The notes beneath the pieces are model-generated. The model was given only the letters and a program-made list of their open reading frames with translations, did not search any database and had not been told where the DNA came from. From positions 62,001 through 126,000 of the forward strand of contig QORU01000018.1 in the NCBI GenBank assembly GCA_003574785.1: a DNA stretch of 64,000 bases, written 5' to 3'. Every line of letters starts with the position of its first letter. The stretch's first letter is position 1. Shown here one piece after another: positions 56,109 through 64,000 of the stretch. The position numbers and the translations under genes were made by a program. This DNA is from Taklimakanibacter deserti. GTDB taxonomy: Bacteria > Pseudomonadota > Alphaproteobacteria > Rhizobiales > Aestuariivirgaceae.

Positions 56109-56128
56109 TGTAAAAGTTGTATTTTACA
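56109..56128. promoter_or_regulatory. Palindrome upstream of topA
   Basis: TGTAAAA-N6-TTTTACA, a perfect 7+7 inverted repeat in an A/T-rich spacer 112 bases before the topA ATG. The 203-base spacer also holds TTGACA at 56048. Candidate operator for an unknown regulator or a supercoiling-sensitive promoter element. Confidence 0.5.
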
Positions 56129-56240
56129 ATCTTAAGGCGATTTTTTCGAAAGGTTTTGCCAGCCATGCGCCCTTGAGCAGGCTTGCGGGCCCGAATTGAT
56201 CCCTATATGAGGCCCGTCCTAGTTTTTTGAACGCAAGATA

Positions 56241-58895
56241 ATGACAGTCGTCGTCGTCGAATCGCCTGCAAAGGCCAAAACGATCAATAAGTATCTGGGC
56301 AAGGACTATACCGTCCTCGCCTCCTACGGCCATGTGCGCGATCTGCCGCCCAAGGACGGTTCGGTGCGTCCCGATGAGGACTTCGCCATGTCCTGGGAGG
56401 TCGACGCCAAGTCGGCCAAGCGCATGTCCGACATCGCCGCCGCCCTCAAGGCCTCGGACCGCCTGATCCTTGCGACCGACCCTGACCGCGAGGGCGAGGC
56501 TATTTCCTGGCACGTGCTCGAAATCCTGAAGAAGAAGGGTGCCCTCAAGGGCAAGGAGATCGACCGGGTCGTCTTCAACGCCATCACCAAGCAATCGGTG
56601 CTCGATGCGATGAAGCATCCGCGGCAGGTCGACCCTGCCCTCGTCGATGCCTATCTCGCCCGCCGCGCCCTCGATTATCTCGTCGGCTTCACCCTGTCGC
56701 CCGTCCTGTGGCGCAAGCTGCCGGGCGCCCGCTCGGCGGGACGCGTCCAATCGGTGGCGCTGCGCCTCATCTGCGACCGCGAGCTCGAAATCGAAGCCTT
56801 CAGGGCCCAGGAATACTGGACCATCGATGCGAGCTTCACCTCGCCCAGGGGCGATGCCTTTTCGGCCAGGCTCAATGCCATTGGCGGCAAGCGCCTGGGC
56901 AAGCTCGATATCGAGAACGAGGCGTCCGCCAAGGCCATCGTCTCGGCGCTCAAGGGCGCCAAATTCTCCGTCGACACGATCGAATCGAAGCCGGTCAAGC
57001 GCCACCCCTATCCGCCCTTCCGCACCGCGACCTTGCAGCAGGAAGCCTCGCGCAAGCTCGGCTTCTCTTCCGCCAGGACCATGCAGGTCGCCCAGCGTCT
57101 CTATGAGGGCGTCAATATCGGCGGCGAGGTGACCGGTCTCATTACTTATATGCGAACCGATGGTGTCGACCTCGCCGGCGAGGCGATCGCCGCCACCCGC
57201 AACGCGATCCTCAAGCGCTTCGGCGAGCCTTATCTGCCGTCGGTGCCGCGCAAATACACCACCAAGGCCAAGAACGCGCAGGAAGCGCATGAAGCGATCC
57301 GGCCGACCGACCTGTTCCGCTTCCCGGAAAATATCCGCCGCCATCTCGATGCCGACCAGCAGGCGCTCTATGACCTTATCTGGAAGCGCACGATCGCGAG
57401 CCAGATGGAAAGTGCCGAGATCGAGCGCACCACCGCCGATATCGGCGCCAAGGGCAATGACGGCAAGGCCTATTCCTTCCGCGCCACGGGCTCCGTCGTC
57501 AAATTCGACGGCTTCCTCAAGCTCTATCAGGAAGGCCTCGATGACGAGGAGGACGAGGATGCCAAGCGCTTGCCGTCACTGGCGCGCGGCGATGGTGTCG
57601 GCGTCCAGGCGATCACGCCCGAGCAGCATTTCACCGAGCCGCCGCCGCGTTATTCGGAAGCCACTCTCATCAAGAAGCTGGAAGAGCTCGGCATCGGCCG
57701 GCCCTCGACCTATACGGCCATCTTCTCGACCTTGCGCGACCGCGGCTATGTCCGGCTCGACAAGAAGCGCCTGATCCCCGAAGACAAGGGCCGGCTCGTC
57801 ACCGCCTTCCTCGAAGCCTTCTTCAAGCGCTATGTCGAATATGACTTTACCGCCAATCTCGAGGAGCAGCTCGACCGCGTCTCCAATGGCGAGATCGACT
57901 GGAAGGCTGTCCTGCGCGACTTCTGGCAGGATTTCACCGGCTCGGTCGGCGAGATCCAGGATCTGCGCATCACCAATGTGCTCGATGCGCTGAACGAGAT
58001 TTTGGGCCCGCATGTGTTCCCGGAGCGCGCCGATGGCGCGCCGGCACGCGCCTGTCCCTCCTGCGCCAATGGCCAATTGTCGCTCAAGATCGGCAAGTTC
58101 GGCGCCTTTGTCGGCTGCTCGAATTATCCCGACTGCCGCTTTACGCGCCAGATCACGCCGGGCAACGGCTCGGAAGAGGCGGTGCCCGCCGAGGGCATCC
58201 TCATCGGCCATGATCCCGAGACCGGCCTTGCCGTCACGAGGCGGGACGGCCGCTTCGGGCCCTATCTGCAGCTGGGCGAAGCGAGCGAGGATGAGAAGCC
58301 GCGCCGTGCCTCGATCCCCAAGAAGAGCGATCCGGCGAGCATCGATCTCGAAACCGCGTTGCGGCTCCTGTCGCTGCCGCGCGAGGTGGGACTCCATCCT
58401 GAGACCGGCAAGCCGATCGTCGCCAATTTCGGCCGCTTCGGTCCCTTCATCCTGCATGACGGGATCTATGCCACGCTCAAAGACCCCGAGGACGTCTATA
58501 CGGTCGGGCTCAACCGTGCCGTCGACCTCATCGCCGAGAAAAAGGAGAAAAGCGCCAACCGCAAGCGGCCGGGCGCTCTCAAGGAGCTCGGCGAGCATCC
58601 GGATGGCGGTCCGATCCATGTGATGTCGGGACGCTATGGCCCCTATGTGAAATGGGGCAAGGTGAATGCGACACTCCCTTCGGACAAGGCGCCCGAGGAG
58701 ACGACGCTCGAAGAAGCGATCGCCCTCGTCAATGCCCGCGCCGGCAAAGGCAAGTCCAAGGGGAAGAGCGAGGCGGCGGAAAAGCCCGCCAAGGCCAGCA
58801 AGGCGGCGAAGCCCAAGGCAAAACCGGCGAAGCCCGCGGCCAGGGCGGCCAAGCGAAGCAAGAAGGCGGCGGCGCCAGACAAAGTGAGCGCCTGA
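56241..58895 (+). CDS. topA: DNA topoisomerase I
   Basis: Relaxes negative supercoils; type IA. The 884 residues include the TOPRIM domain (VVVVESPAKAKTINKYLG with the catalytic Glu, LATDPDREGEAISWHV), the active-site Y303 in GLITYMRTDG, a C4 zinc finger (CPSCANGQLSLKIGKFGAFV, CSNYPDC), further topoisomerase repeats (ETGKPIVANFGRFGPFI, VMSGRYGPYVKWG) and a Lys/Ala-rich tail (KAAKPKAKPAKPAARAAKRS) typical of alphaproteobacteria. No close SD-like run was noted except AAGA. It is 4 bases upstream of rnr. Confidence 0.97.
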   Translation: MTVVVVESPAKAKTINKYLGKDYTVLASYGHVRDLPPKDGSVRPDEDFAMSWEVDAKSAKRMSDIAAALKASDRLILATDPDREGEAISWHVLEILKKKGALKGKEIDRVVFNAITKQSVLDAMKHPRQVDPALVDAYLARRALDYLVGFTLSPVLWRKLPGARSAGRVQSVALRLICDRELEIEAFRAQEYWTIDASFTSPRGDAFSARLNAIGGKRLGKLDIENEASAKAIVSALKGAKFSVDTIESKPVKRHPYPPFRTATLQQEASRKLGFSSARTMQVAQRLYEGVNIGGEVTGLITYMRTDGVDLAGEAIAATRNAILKRFGEPYLPSVPRKYTTKAKNAQEAHEAIRPTDLFRFPENIRRHLDADQQALYDLIWKRTIASQMESAEIERTTADIGAKGNDGKAYSFRATGSVVKFDGFLKLYQEGLDDEEDEDAKRLPSLARGDGVGVQAITPEQHFTEPPPRYSEATLIKKLEELGIGRPSTYTAIFSTLRDRGYVRLDKKRLIPEDKGRLVTAFLEAFFKRYVEYDFTANLEEQLDRVSNGEIDWKAVLRDFWQDFTGSVGEIQDLRITNVLDALNEILGPHVFPERADGAPARACPSCANGQLSLKIGKFGAFVGCSNYPDCRFTRQITPGNGSEEAVPAEGILIGHDPETGLAVTRRDGRFGPYLQLGEASEDEKPRRASIPKKSDPASIDLETALRLLSLPREVGLHPETGKPIVANFGRFGPFILHDGIYATLKDPEDVYTVGLNRAVDLIAEKKEKSANRKRPGALKELGEHPDGGPIHVMSGRYGPYVKWGKVNATLPSDKAPEETTLEEAIALVNARAGKGKSKGKSEAAEKPAKASKAAKPKAKPAKPAARAAKRSKKAAAPDKVSA

Positions 58896-58899
58896 GACC

Positions 58900-61149
58900 G
58901 TGGCGCGGAAGGCGAAGTTACCCCTCCCCGATCTGCCGACGGCCGACCAGCTCATCGACTTCATCAAGACCAGTCCCGGCAAAGTGGGCAAGCGCGAGAT
59001 CGCGCGCGCCTTCAGCATCAAGGGCAGCGACCGCATCGCGCTCAAGCGCCTTTTGAAGACCCTCGAGGACGAGGGCAAGCTCAAGCGCGCCGGACGCGCC
59101 ATCAGCAAGGCGGGTGAGCTGCCATCGATCACCGCGCTCGAGATCGTGGCGCGCGACCATGATGGCGAGCTCATCGCGGAACCTGCCGACTGGGACGAGG
59201 ACGCCTCAGGTCCCCGCCCCAAGGTCCTTATCGTCGCGCAAGCCGCGAAAGGGACATTGGAAGAGGCGCGACCCGCGGCCGTCGGCGATCGCGTCCTCGC
59301 CCGGATAGAGCCCGACAAGGATCCCAAGATCCCCTTTCACGGCCGCATCATCCGCAAGCTCACCTCGCGCAGCACGCGGGTGCTCGGCATATTCCGCCAT
59401 GCCAAGGGCCAGGGCGCCCGCATCGTGCCGATCGACAAGAAGGCGCGCGGTGAATTGCAGGTGCAGCCCGGCCACGAGAACAGCGCCAAGCCCGGCGAGC
59501 TCGTCGCGGTCGAGGTTATGCGCGGGCGTGGCCACGGCCTCGCCTCGGCGCGGGTCAAGGAGCGGCTCGGCGACATCACCGATCAGCGCAACATCTCACT
59601 CATCGCCATCGAGCATCACGGCATTCCGTCCGAATTTCCGGCACGCGTTCTGGCTGAAGCAGACGCGCTCAAGCGCTTCTCGCCGGCGAACCGCGTCGAT
59701 TTGCGCGATTATCCGCTAATCACCATCGATCCGCCCGATGCGCGCGATCATGATGATGCGGTGTGGGCCGAGCCTGACGACGATCCCAAGAATGAAGGCG
59801 GCGTCAAGGTGCTGGTCGCCATCGCCGATGTCGCCACCTATGTGCGCGCGGGCTCGGCGCTCGACCATGAGGCGCGCATCAGGGGCAATTCGGTCTATTT
59901 CCCCGACCGCGTCGTGCCGATGCTGCCGGAGCGCATCTCCAACGATCTGTGCTCGCTGCGCGAAGGCGAAGATCGGCCGTGCCTCGCCTGTTTCATGACC
60001 TTCGACCGACAGGGCACGAAGCGGAAGCATCATTTCGTCCGCGGCATCATGCGCTCGGCCGCCAAGCTTTCCTATAGCCAAGCGCAAGCGGCGATCGATG
60101 GGCGCCCCGACGCCAAGACCGAGCCTCTGCTCGAATCCGTGCTGCGACCGCTGTGGCAAGCCTACAAAGTGGTGCTCAAAGGCCGCAACAAGCGCGAACC
60201 GCTCGAGCTCGATCTGCCCGAACGGAAACTGATCCTCGATGCCCATGGCCTCATCGAGCGTGTCGTGACACCCGACCGGCTCGATGCCCACAAGCTCATC
60301 GAGGAGTTCATGATCCAGGCCAATGTCGCCGCCGCCGAGCTTCTCGAAGCGCGCAAGGTGCCGCTACTCTACCGCGTCCATGCCGAACCTGCGCCAGAAA
60401 AGATCAAAAGCCTGGGCGAGTTCCTCAAAACCGTCGGCATCAATCTCGCCAAGGGCCAGCGCATGCAGCCGCGGAACTTCAACCAGATTCTGAAGGAAGT
60501 CGAAGGCAAGGACTATCAGCATGTGGTGAATGAGGTCGTGCTGCGGACCCAGGCGCAGGCCGTCTATGACACCGACAATATCGGGCATTTCGGTCTTCAC
60601 TTGCGGCACTATGCGCATTTTACCTCACCCATCCGGCGTTATGCTGACCTCATCGTGCACCGCGCCCTCATTACCGCTCTCAATTTCGGACCCGACGGCC
60701 TGTCGCCGGAGGACATCGCGCGCATGGGCGACACCGCCGAGCTCGTTTCCGGCGCTGAAAGACGGGCCATGGCGGCGGAACGCGAAACCGTCGATCGGCT
60801 GATCGCCAGCCATCTCTCGTCCCAGATCGGGGCGCGTTTCCGAGGCCGCATCGGCGGCGTGGTGGCGGCGGGCCTCTTCATCACCCTCAACGATACGGGT
60901 GCTGACGGCTTCATCCCGGCCGGCACGCTGGGCGCGGATTATTTCGGCTATGACGAGACACGGCGCGCTCTGATCGGCGAGCGTACCGGCGAGACATTCC
61001 AGCTCGGCGATCCGGTCGAGGTCCGGCTTGTCGAAGCCGCACCCGTCTCGGGCGGCCTGCGCTTCGAGATGCTGAGCGAGGGCCGCAAGGGCAAGCCCCA
61101 GCCGCGCCGGTCGATGCGCGGCCGCATCCGGAACCGCGGAAGGCGCTGA
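58900..61149 (+). CDS. rnr: Ribonuclease R
   Basis: Processive 3'-5' exoribonuclease that degrades structured RNA. The 749-residue protein begins at GTG (58900). An N-terminal winged-helix region (KVGKREIARAFSIKGSDRIA) is followed by cold-shock-like domains, the RNB catalytic domain with the Asp cluster DPPDARDHDDAVW and VYFPDRVVPMLPERISNDLC, HFTSPIRRYADLIVHRAL, and a C-terminal S1 domain (FRGRIGGVVAAGLFITLNDT). It is tightly linked to topA upstream and to the DUF983 gene downstream. Confidence 0.96.
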   Translation: MARKAKLPLPDLPTADQLIDFIKTSPGKVGKREIARAFSIKGSDRIALKRLLKTLEDEGKLKRAGRAISKAGELPSITALEIVARDHDGELIAEPADWDEDASGPRPKVLIVAQAAKGTLEEARPAAVGDRVLARIEPDKDPKIPFHGRIIRKLTSRSTRVLGIFRHAKGQGARIVPIDKKARGELQVQPGHENSAKPGELVAVEVMRGRGHGLASARVKERLGDITDQRNISLIAIEHHGIPSEFPARVLAEADALKRFSPANRVDLRDYPLITIDPPDARDHDDAVWAEPDDDPKNEGGVKVLVAIADVATYVRAGSALDHEARIRGNSVYFPDRVVPMLPERISNDLCSLREGEDRPCLACFMTFDRQGTKRKHHFVRGIMRSAAKLSYSQAQAAIDGRPDAKTEPLLESVLRPLWQAYKVVLKGRNKREPLELDLPERKLILDAHGLIERVVTPDRLDAHKLIEEFMIQANVAAAELLEARKVPLLYRVHAEPAPEKIKSLGEFLKTVGINLAKGQRMQPRNFNQILKEVEGKDYQHVVNEVVLRTQAQAVYDTDNIGHFGLHLRHYAHFTSPIRRYADLIVHRALITALNFGPDGLSPEDIARMGDTAELVSGAERRAMAAERETVDRLIASHLSSQIGARFRGRIGGVVAAGLFITLNDTGADGFIPAGTLGADYFGYDETRRALIGERTGETFQLGDPVEVRLVEAAPVSGGLRFEMLSEGRKGKPQPRRSMRGRIRNRGRR

Positions 61150-61151
61150 CC

Positions 61152-61565
61152 ATGCCCGTCGTGATTGAGAATGCCGTGCCCGATGTGGAACCACCGCCGC
61201 GCTCATGGCCGAATGCCATCATGCATGGATTCCTGCGCCGCTGTCCCGCTTGCCGCGAAGGCCGGCTGCTGGCGGGCTTCGTCAAGGTGAATGACGCCTG
61301 CCCCCGTTGCGGCGAGGAATTCCATCACCAGCGCGCCGATGATGCGCCGCCCTATTTCACCATCTTCATCGTCGCTCACATCATCGTGCCCCTGGTGCTC
61401 GTGGTCGAAAAGCTCTGGCGGCCCGACCTCCTCATCCACATGCTGATATGGATTCCGGCGACGCTCATCCTGACGCTGGCGCTCATGCCGGCGATCAAGG
61501 GCGCCATCGTCGGATTGCAATGGGCACTGCGCATGCATGGTTTCAGCGGAAAGAGCGAAGAATGA
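61152..61565 (+). CDS. DUF983 family membrane protein with two CxxC motifs
   Basis: A 137-residue protein of the DUF983 family. Two CxxC pairs (C31/C34 in RRCPACREG and C50/C53 in DACPRCGEEF) form a likely zinc ribbon, followed by two membrane segments (about 70-88 and 97-117; FTIFIVAHIIVPLVLVVEKL, IWIPATLILTLALMPAIKGA). Function unknown. It overlaps the NUDIX gene by 4 bases and lies 2 bases after rnr, a conserved arrangement in alphaproteobacteria. Confidence 0.9.
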   Translation: MPVVIENAVPDVEPPPRSWPNAIMHGFLRRCPACREGRLLAGFVKVNDACPRCGEEFHHQRADDAPPYFTIFIVAHIIVPLVLVVEKLWRPDLLIHMLIWIPATLILTLALMPAIKGAIVGLQWALRMHGFSGKSEE

Positions 61566-62290
61566 GCAAGCGCGACCCCGACCTCACGGCGTCGCGCCGC
61601 TTTTTCGAGGCGCAGAAGCCGCGCGACGCCGCGACCCTGATCATCGTGCGCCATGACGATGCGACGCCCAAGGTGCTGCTCGGCCAGAGGCATGACAGCC
61701 ATGCCTTCATGCCCAACAAATTCGTCTTTCCGGGTGGGCGGCTCGACACCAGCGACATGCGAACGAAGGTCGGCCAAGACCTGCATCCGCTGGTGCATGA
61801 AAAATTGCTGAAACACATGCGCGGGCGGGTGAGCCCGTCGCGCGCCCGCGGTCTCGCCATTGCGGCCATCCGGGAGACTTATGAAGAGACCGGACTTTTG
61901 CTCGGGAACTTGCGCGCCGCCTCCACTCTCGCAAACGAGGAGTGGCGCGGCGTCTTGTCCGCGACGGAGCTCGACCTTTCGAATTTGCGTTTCTTCGCCC
62001 GCGCCATAACGCCGCCCGGCCGCACCCGTCGCTTCGATTCACGTTTCTTTGTTGCCCATGCGCGGCATATCGGCAATCTCGACAATCCCGGGCATCCGGG
62101 ATCAGGCGAGCTCCTCAAGCCGCTTTGGTTCAGCTTCACCGAAGCGCTCGAGCTCGACTTGCCCCAGATCACGCGCGATATCCTGAAGCGGCTCCAGCCG
62201 CTGATGGAGAAGCAGGAAGAGCTGGAGCCGGATCAGCCGGTCTCCTTCCAGTATTTCAAAGGCAAGAGCTGGCGCGAAGACGTGTTGTGA
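61562..62290 (+). CDS. NUDIX hydrolase
   Basis: A 242-residue NUDIX enzyme. The core motif is split: FVFPGGRLD supplies the first glycines, and after about 45 residues the box AIAAIRETYEETGLLLG supplies REXXEEXG. Such an insertion is seen in the NUDT19/YeaB-like (CoA-type) group. Likely substrates are nucleotide-sugars or acyl-CoA derivatives, unproven. Start at 61562 overlaps the DUF983 stop (ATGA). It converges with the L,D-transpeptidase gene, the two stop codons being adjacent. Confidence 0.9.
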   Translation: MSKRDPDLTASRRFFEAQKPRDAATLIIVRHDDATPKVLLGQRHDSHAFMPNKFVFPGGRLDTSDMRTKVGQDLHPLVHEKLLKHMRGRVSPSRARGLAIAAIRETYEETGLLLGNLRAASTLANEEWRGVLSATELDLSNLRFFARAITPPGRTRRFDSRFFVAHARHIGNLDNPGHPGSGELLKPLWFSFTEALELDLPQITRDILKRLQPLMEKQEELEPDQPVSFQYFKGKSWREDVL

Positions 62291-62899
62291 TCACTCGACC
62301 ACAACCTCGGCGCCGACCTCGACGCGATTGAAGAGATCGATGACCTCCTCATTGAGGAGCCTGACGCAGCCCGAAGAGACGGCGAGACCGATGCTCCAAG
62401 GCTGGTTGGTGCCGTGGATGCGATACATGGTCTCCCCGATATAGAGAGCGCGGGCTCCCAGCGGGTTTTCAGGTCCGCCGACCATGTGGGCCGGGATATA
62501 GTTGCCGCGCTGCGCCTCGCGCTCGATCATTTCCTTCGGTGGACGCCAATCTGGCCATTCCGCCTTGCGGGTGATCCTGTCCGTCCCTGACCAGGTGAAA
62601 CCCTCACGGCCGACACCAATGCCGTAGCTGATGGCGCGGCCGCCCGGCAGGACATAATAGAGCTTGCGCTCCGCTGTGCGGATGATGATCGAGCCCGGCG
62701 CCATTGACGTCGTGAAGTCGACGAATTCCTTGCCCTTATAGGTCGAGCGGCGCATGCGCGGCTGCTCGGTATTCATGCCGCCGATGATCTCGAATGTGTC
62801 GCCTGAGAAGGTAATCGGCTCGGCCCTGGCCTCTGCGGCCAGCACCGCCAAAGCGGTCAATCCCGCCATGGATGAGAGGAAACGCATATACATACTCAT
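62291..62899 (-). CDS. L,D-transpeptidase, YkuD domain
   Basis: A 202-residue exported enzyme that can form 3-3 peptidoglycan crosslinks or attach proteins. Signal peptide at the N-terminus (MRFLSSMAGLTALAVLAAEARA). The YkuD domain has GSIIIRTAERKLYYVLPGG, the HGTNQPWSIGLAVSSGCVRL signature with the catalytic Cys, and the final LFNRVEVGAEVVV. Several in-frame ATGs (62899, 62893, 62887) are possible starts; only the signal sequence is affected. Many Rhizobiales encode several paralogues. It lies 44 bases downstream of folK on the same strand. Confidence 0.9.
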   Translation of the reverse strand: MSMYMRFLSSMAGLTALAVLAAEARAEPITFSGDTFEIIGGMNTEQPRMRRSTYKGKEFVDFTTSMAPGSIIIRTAERKLYYVLPGGRAISYGIGVGREGFTWSGTDRITRKAEWPDWRPPKEMIEREAQRGNYIPAHMVGGPENPLGARALYIGETMYRIHGTNQPWSIGLAVSSGCVRLLNEEVIDLFNRVEVGAEVVVE

Positions 62900-62943
62900 T
62901 GTCGCCGGCACAGGAAGCGACCCGGAAGCATGAAGCGGAGTGG

Positions 62944-63453
62944 TTAAGACTCCCTTTCGGAGGCTTCGCCCAGGACCGTACCGCCCAGCGCGAAACCAGA
63001 CAACAGGCCGCGCATCGTCCGGGCGCTGCGCCGCGTCACCGGATGGCGCCAATTGGGGGCGATCTCCAGCAAGGGCGTCAGCACGAAATCGCGCTCGGCG
63101 ATGCCGGGATGCGGGAGCTTGAGCCGACCATGGCGAACGAGCCCGTGATAGTCGAGAAGATCGAGATCGAGCGTGCGCGGCCCCCAGCGCATGCGGCGGC
63201 GACGGCCGGCACGACGCTCTATGTCATGCAGGTGATGCATGAGCGCCTCGGGCGGCATCGCGGTCGCGATCCGTGCCACCGCATTGACGAAGCTCGGCTG
63301 GTTCACCTTGCCGAAAGGCGCCGTCTCGACCAGGCTCGATGCGACAACCAGCTTCGTGCCGTTGCCGTCGAGTTCGCGCAAAGCGCGCAGCACCGTGTCC
63401 CGCGGTCCCCCCCAGGGGCCGGAAACATTGCTGCCGAGGGCGACAAGGATCAT
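62944..63453 (-). CDS. folK: 6-hydroxymethyl-7,8-dihydropterin pyrophosphokinase
   Basis: Transfers pyrophosphate from ATP to the pterin precursor in folate synthesis. The 169 residues hold the family motifs VALGSNVSGPWGGPRDTVLR, SSLVETAPFGKVNQPSFVNA, RRMRWGPRTLDLDLLDY with the Mg-binding DxD, and LKLPHPGIAERDFVLTPLLE. The start at 63453 begins MILVALGSN as expected. It is divergent from the NYN-domain gene with a 66-base gap. Confidence 0.95.
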   Translation of the reverse strand: MILVALGSNVSGPWGGPRDTVLRALRELDGNGTKLVVASSLVETAPFGKVNQPSFVNAVARIATAMPPEALMHHLHDIERRAGRRRRMRWGPRTLDLDLLDYHGLVRHGRLKLPHPGIAERDFVLTPLLEIAPNWRHPVTRRSARTMRGLLSGFALGGTVLGEASERES

Positions 63454-63519
63454 AATTGGCCTTGAGCCTTGCCCGGCGAGCGATTATCAAGGCTCTGTTT
63501 CAAATAGGAGATTTCGATC

Positions 63520-64000
63520 ATGAATTTTTACCAGGACGAACGTTTGGCGCTTTTTATCGACGGTGCAAATCTTTACGCAACAGCAAAATCACTCGGTTTC
63601 GACATCGACTACCGGCGGCTCCTCGGCTTCTTCCGCAAGCGCTCCCGCCTGATCCGGGCCATCTATTATACCGCCCTCATGGAAGATGCCGAATATTCGC
63701 CCATCCGGCCGCTGATCGACTGGCTCGACTACAACGGCTACCGGGTGGTCACCAAGCCCGCCAAGGAATTCACCGACTCGCTCGGGCGCCGCAAGGTGAA
63801 GGGCAATATGGACATCGAGCTCGCCATCGACGTCATGCAGCTCGCCGACAGCCTCGATCACATCGTCCTGTTTTCGGGCGATGGCGATTTCCGGTCGCTG
63901 ATCCAGGCGGTGCAGGCAAAGGGCAAGCGCACCAGCGTCGTCTCGACGCTCACCACCCGCCCGCCCATGGTGGCGGACGAATTGCGCCGCCAGACCGACC
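63520..64000 (+). CDS. NYN-domain protein (LabA/DUF88-like), cut by window edge
   Basis: A PIN-like RNase-fold protein of the LabA/DUF88 family; 160 codons are in the window. It begins MNFYQDERLALFIDGANLYA with the first acidic residue D14, then KVKGNMDIELAIDVMQLADS and IVLFSGDGDFRSLIQAVQAK carry the further Asp residues of a metal-dependent nuclease site. TAGGAG lies 9 bases before the ATG. The C-terminus runs off the right edge. In alphaproteobacteria this conserved gene is often near folK. Confidence 0.9.
   Translation, partial: MNFYQDERLALFIDGANLYATAKSLGFDIDYRRLLGFFRKRSRLIRAIYYTALMEDAEYSPIRPLIDWLDYNGYRVVTKPAKEFTDSLGRRKVKGNMDIELAIDVMQLADSLDHIVLFSGDGDFRSLIQAVQAKGKRTSVVSTLTTRPPMVADELRRQTD

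Noticed and set aside
57576..59327. 583-codon minus-strand frame opposite topA and rnr
   Set aside because: Covers two well supported genes on the other strand and has low-complexity Ala/Arg/Gly composition.

Overview
The window is a gene-dense, high-GC stretch from an alphaproteobacterial chromosome, most likely Hyphomicrobiales (Rhizobiales). This is inferred from gene content and order: tpiA-secG-pyrG, kdsA-eno-ftsB, trpE-trpG-trpD-trpC-moaC-moeA-lexA, gatC-gatA, ruvX and pyrB-pyrC'-plsY-dprA-topA-rnr, together with LexA boxes of the alphaproteobacterial GAAC-N7-GAAC type. No rRNA, tRNA, CRISPR array, transposase or phage gene was recognised.

Layout. 1-7 kb: the minus-strand core ftsB / eno-kdsA is split by a small accessory segment (Rrf2 regulator, VOC protein, MFS transporter, dapA-like gene, a membrane-anchored unknown). 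7-10.3 kb: an operon with a large MscS-type channel, a second VOC protein and a PaaI thioesterase runs into kdsA. 10.4-16 kb: a plus-strand cassette encodes a LacI-type regulator, an amino-acid-type binding protein, an unusual long permease, a GH1 beta-glucosidase and an SDR, with no ATPase gene. 16-24.8 kb: a minus-strand operon encodes a branched-chain-amino-acid-type ABC importer, an aminotransferase, an RraA-family aldolase and an MhpD-family hydratase, opposite a divergent AraC regulator. The remains of a HigBA toxin-antitoxin pair follow. 25.4-28.3 kb: pyrG, secG and tpiA. 28.4-36.8 kb: ppiD, tryptophan synthesis genes, moaC, moeA and lexA. The lexA gene has two clear SOS boxes and a strong terminator.

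36.9-50 kb: a NodB-like deacetylase, gatCA, a GNAT enzyme, an MFS/ArsR divergent pair with a palindromic operator, a GMC flavoprotein with its small partner, an UPF0173 hydrolase, ruvX, an AEC transporter, RidA, a cyclase-TolB-TPR protein and an APC permease. 50.2-64 kb: a small secreted protein, pyrB with an active-site-degenerate pyrC-like gene, a vapBC pair whose toxin gene is frameshifted, then plsY, dprA, a PhnB-like protein, topA, rnr, a DUF983 protein, a NUDIX enzyme, an L,D-transpeptidase, folK and a truncated NYN-domain gene.

The most interesting candidate system is the 16-24.8 kb operon. Its enzyme set (import, transamination, hydration of a 2-oxo-4-enoate, aldol cleavage) matches what would be needed to turn a 4-methylene- or 4-hydroxy-4-methyl-glutamate-type plant amino acid into pyruvate. 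This is an inference from family chemistry, not a demonstrated function. The second is the ATPase-less importer/beta-glucosidase cassette, whose permease carries a periplasmic insert resembling a lobe of a binding protein.
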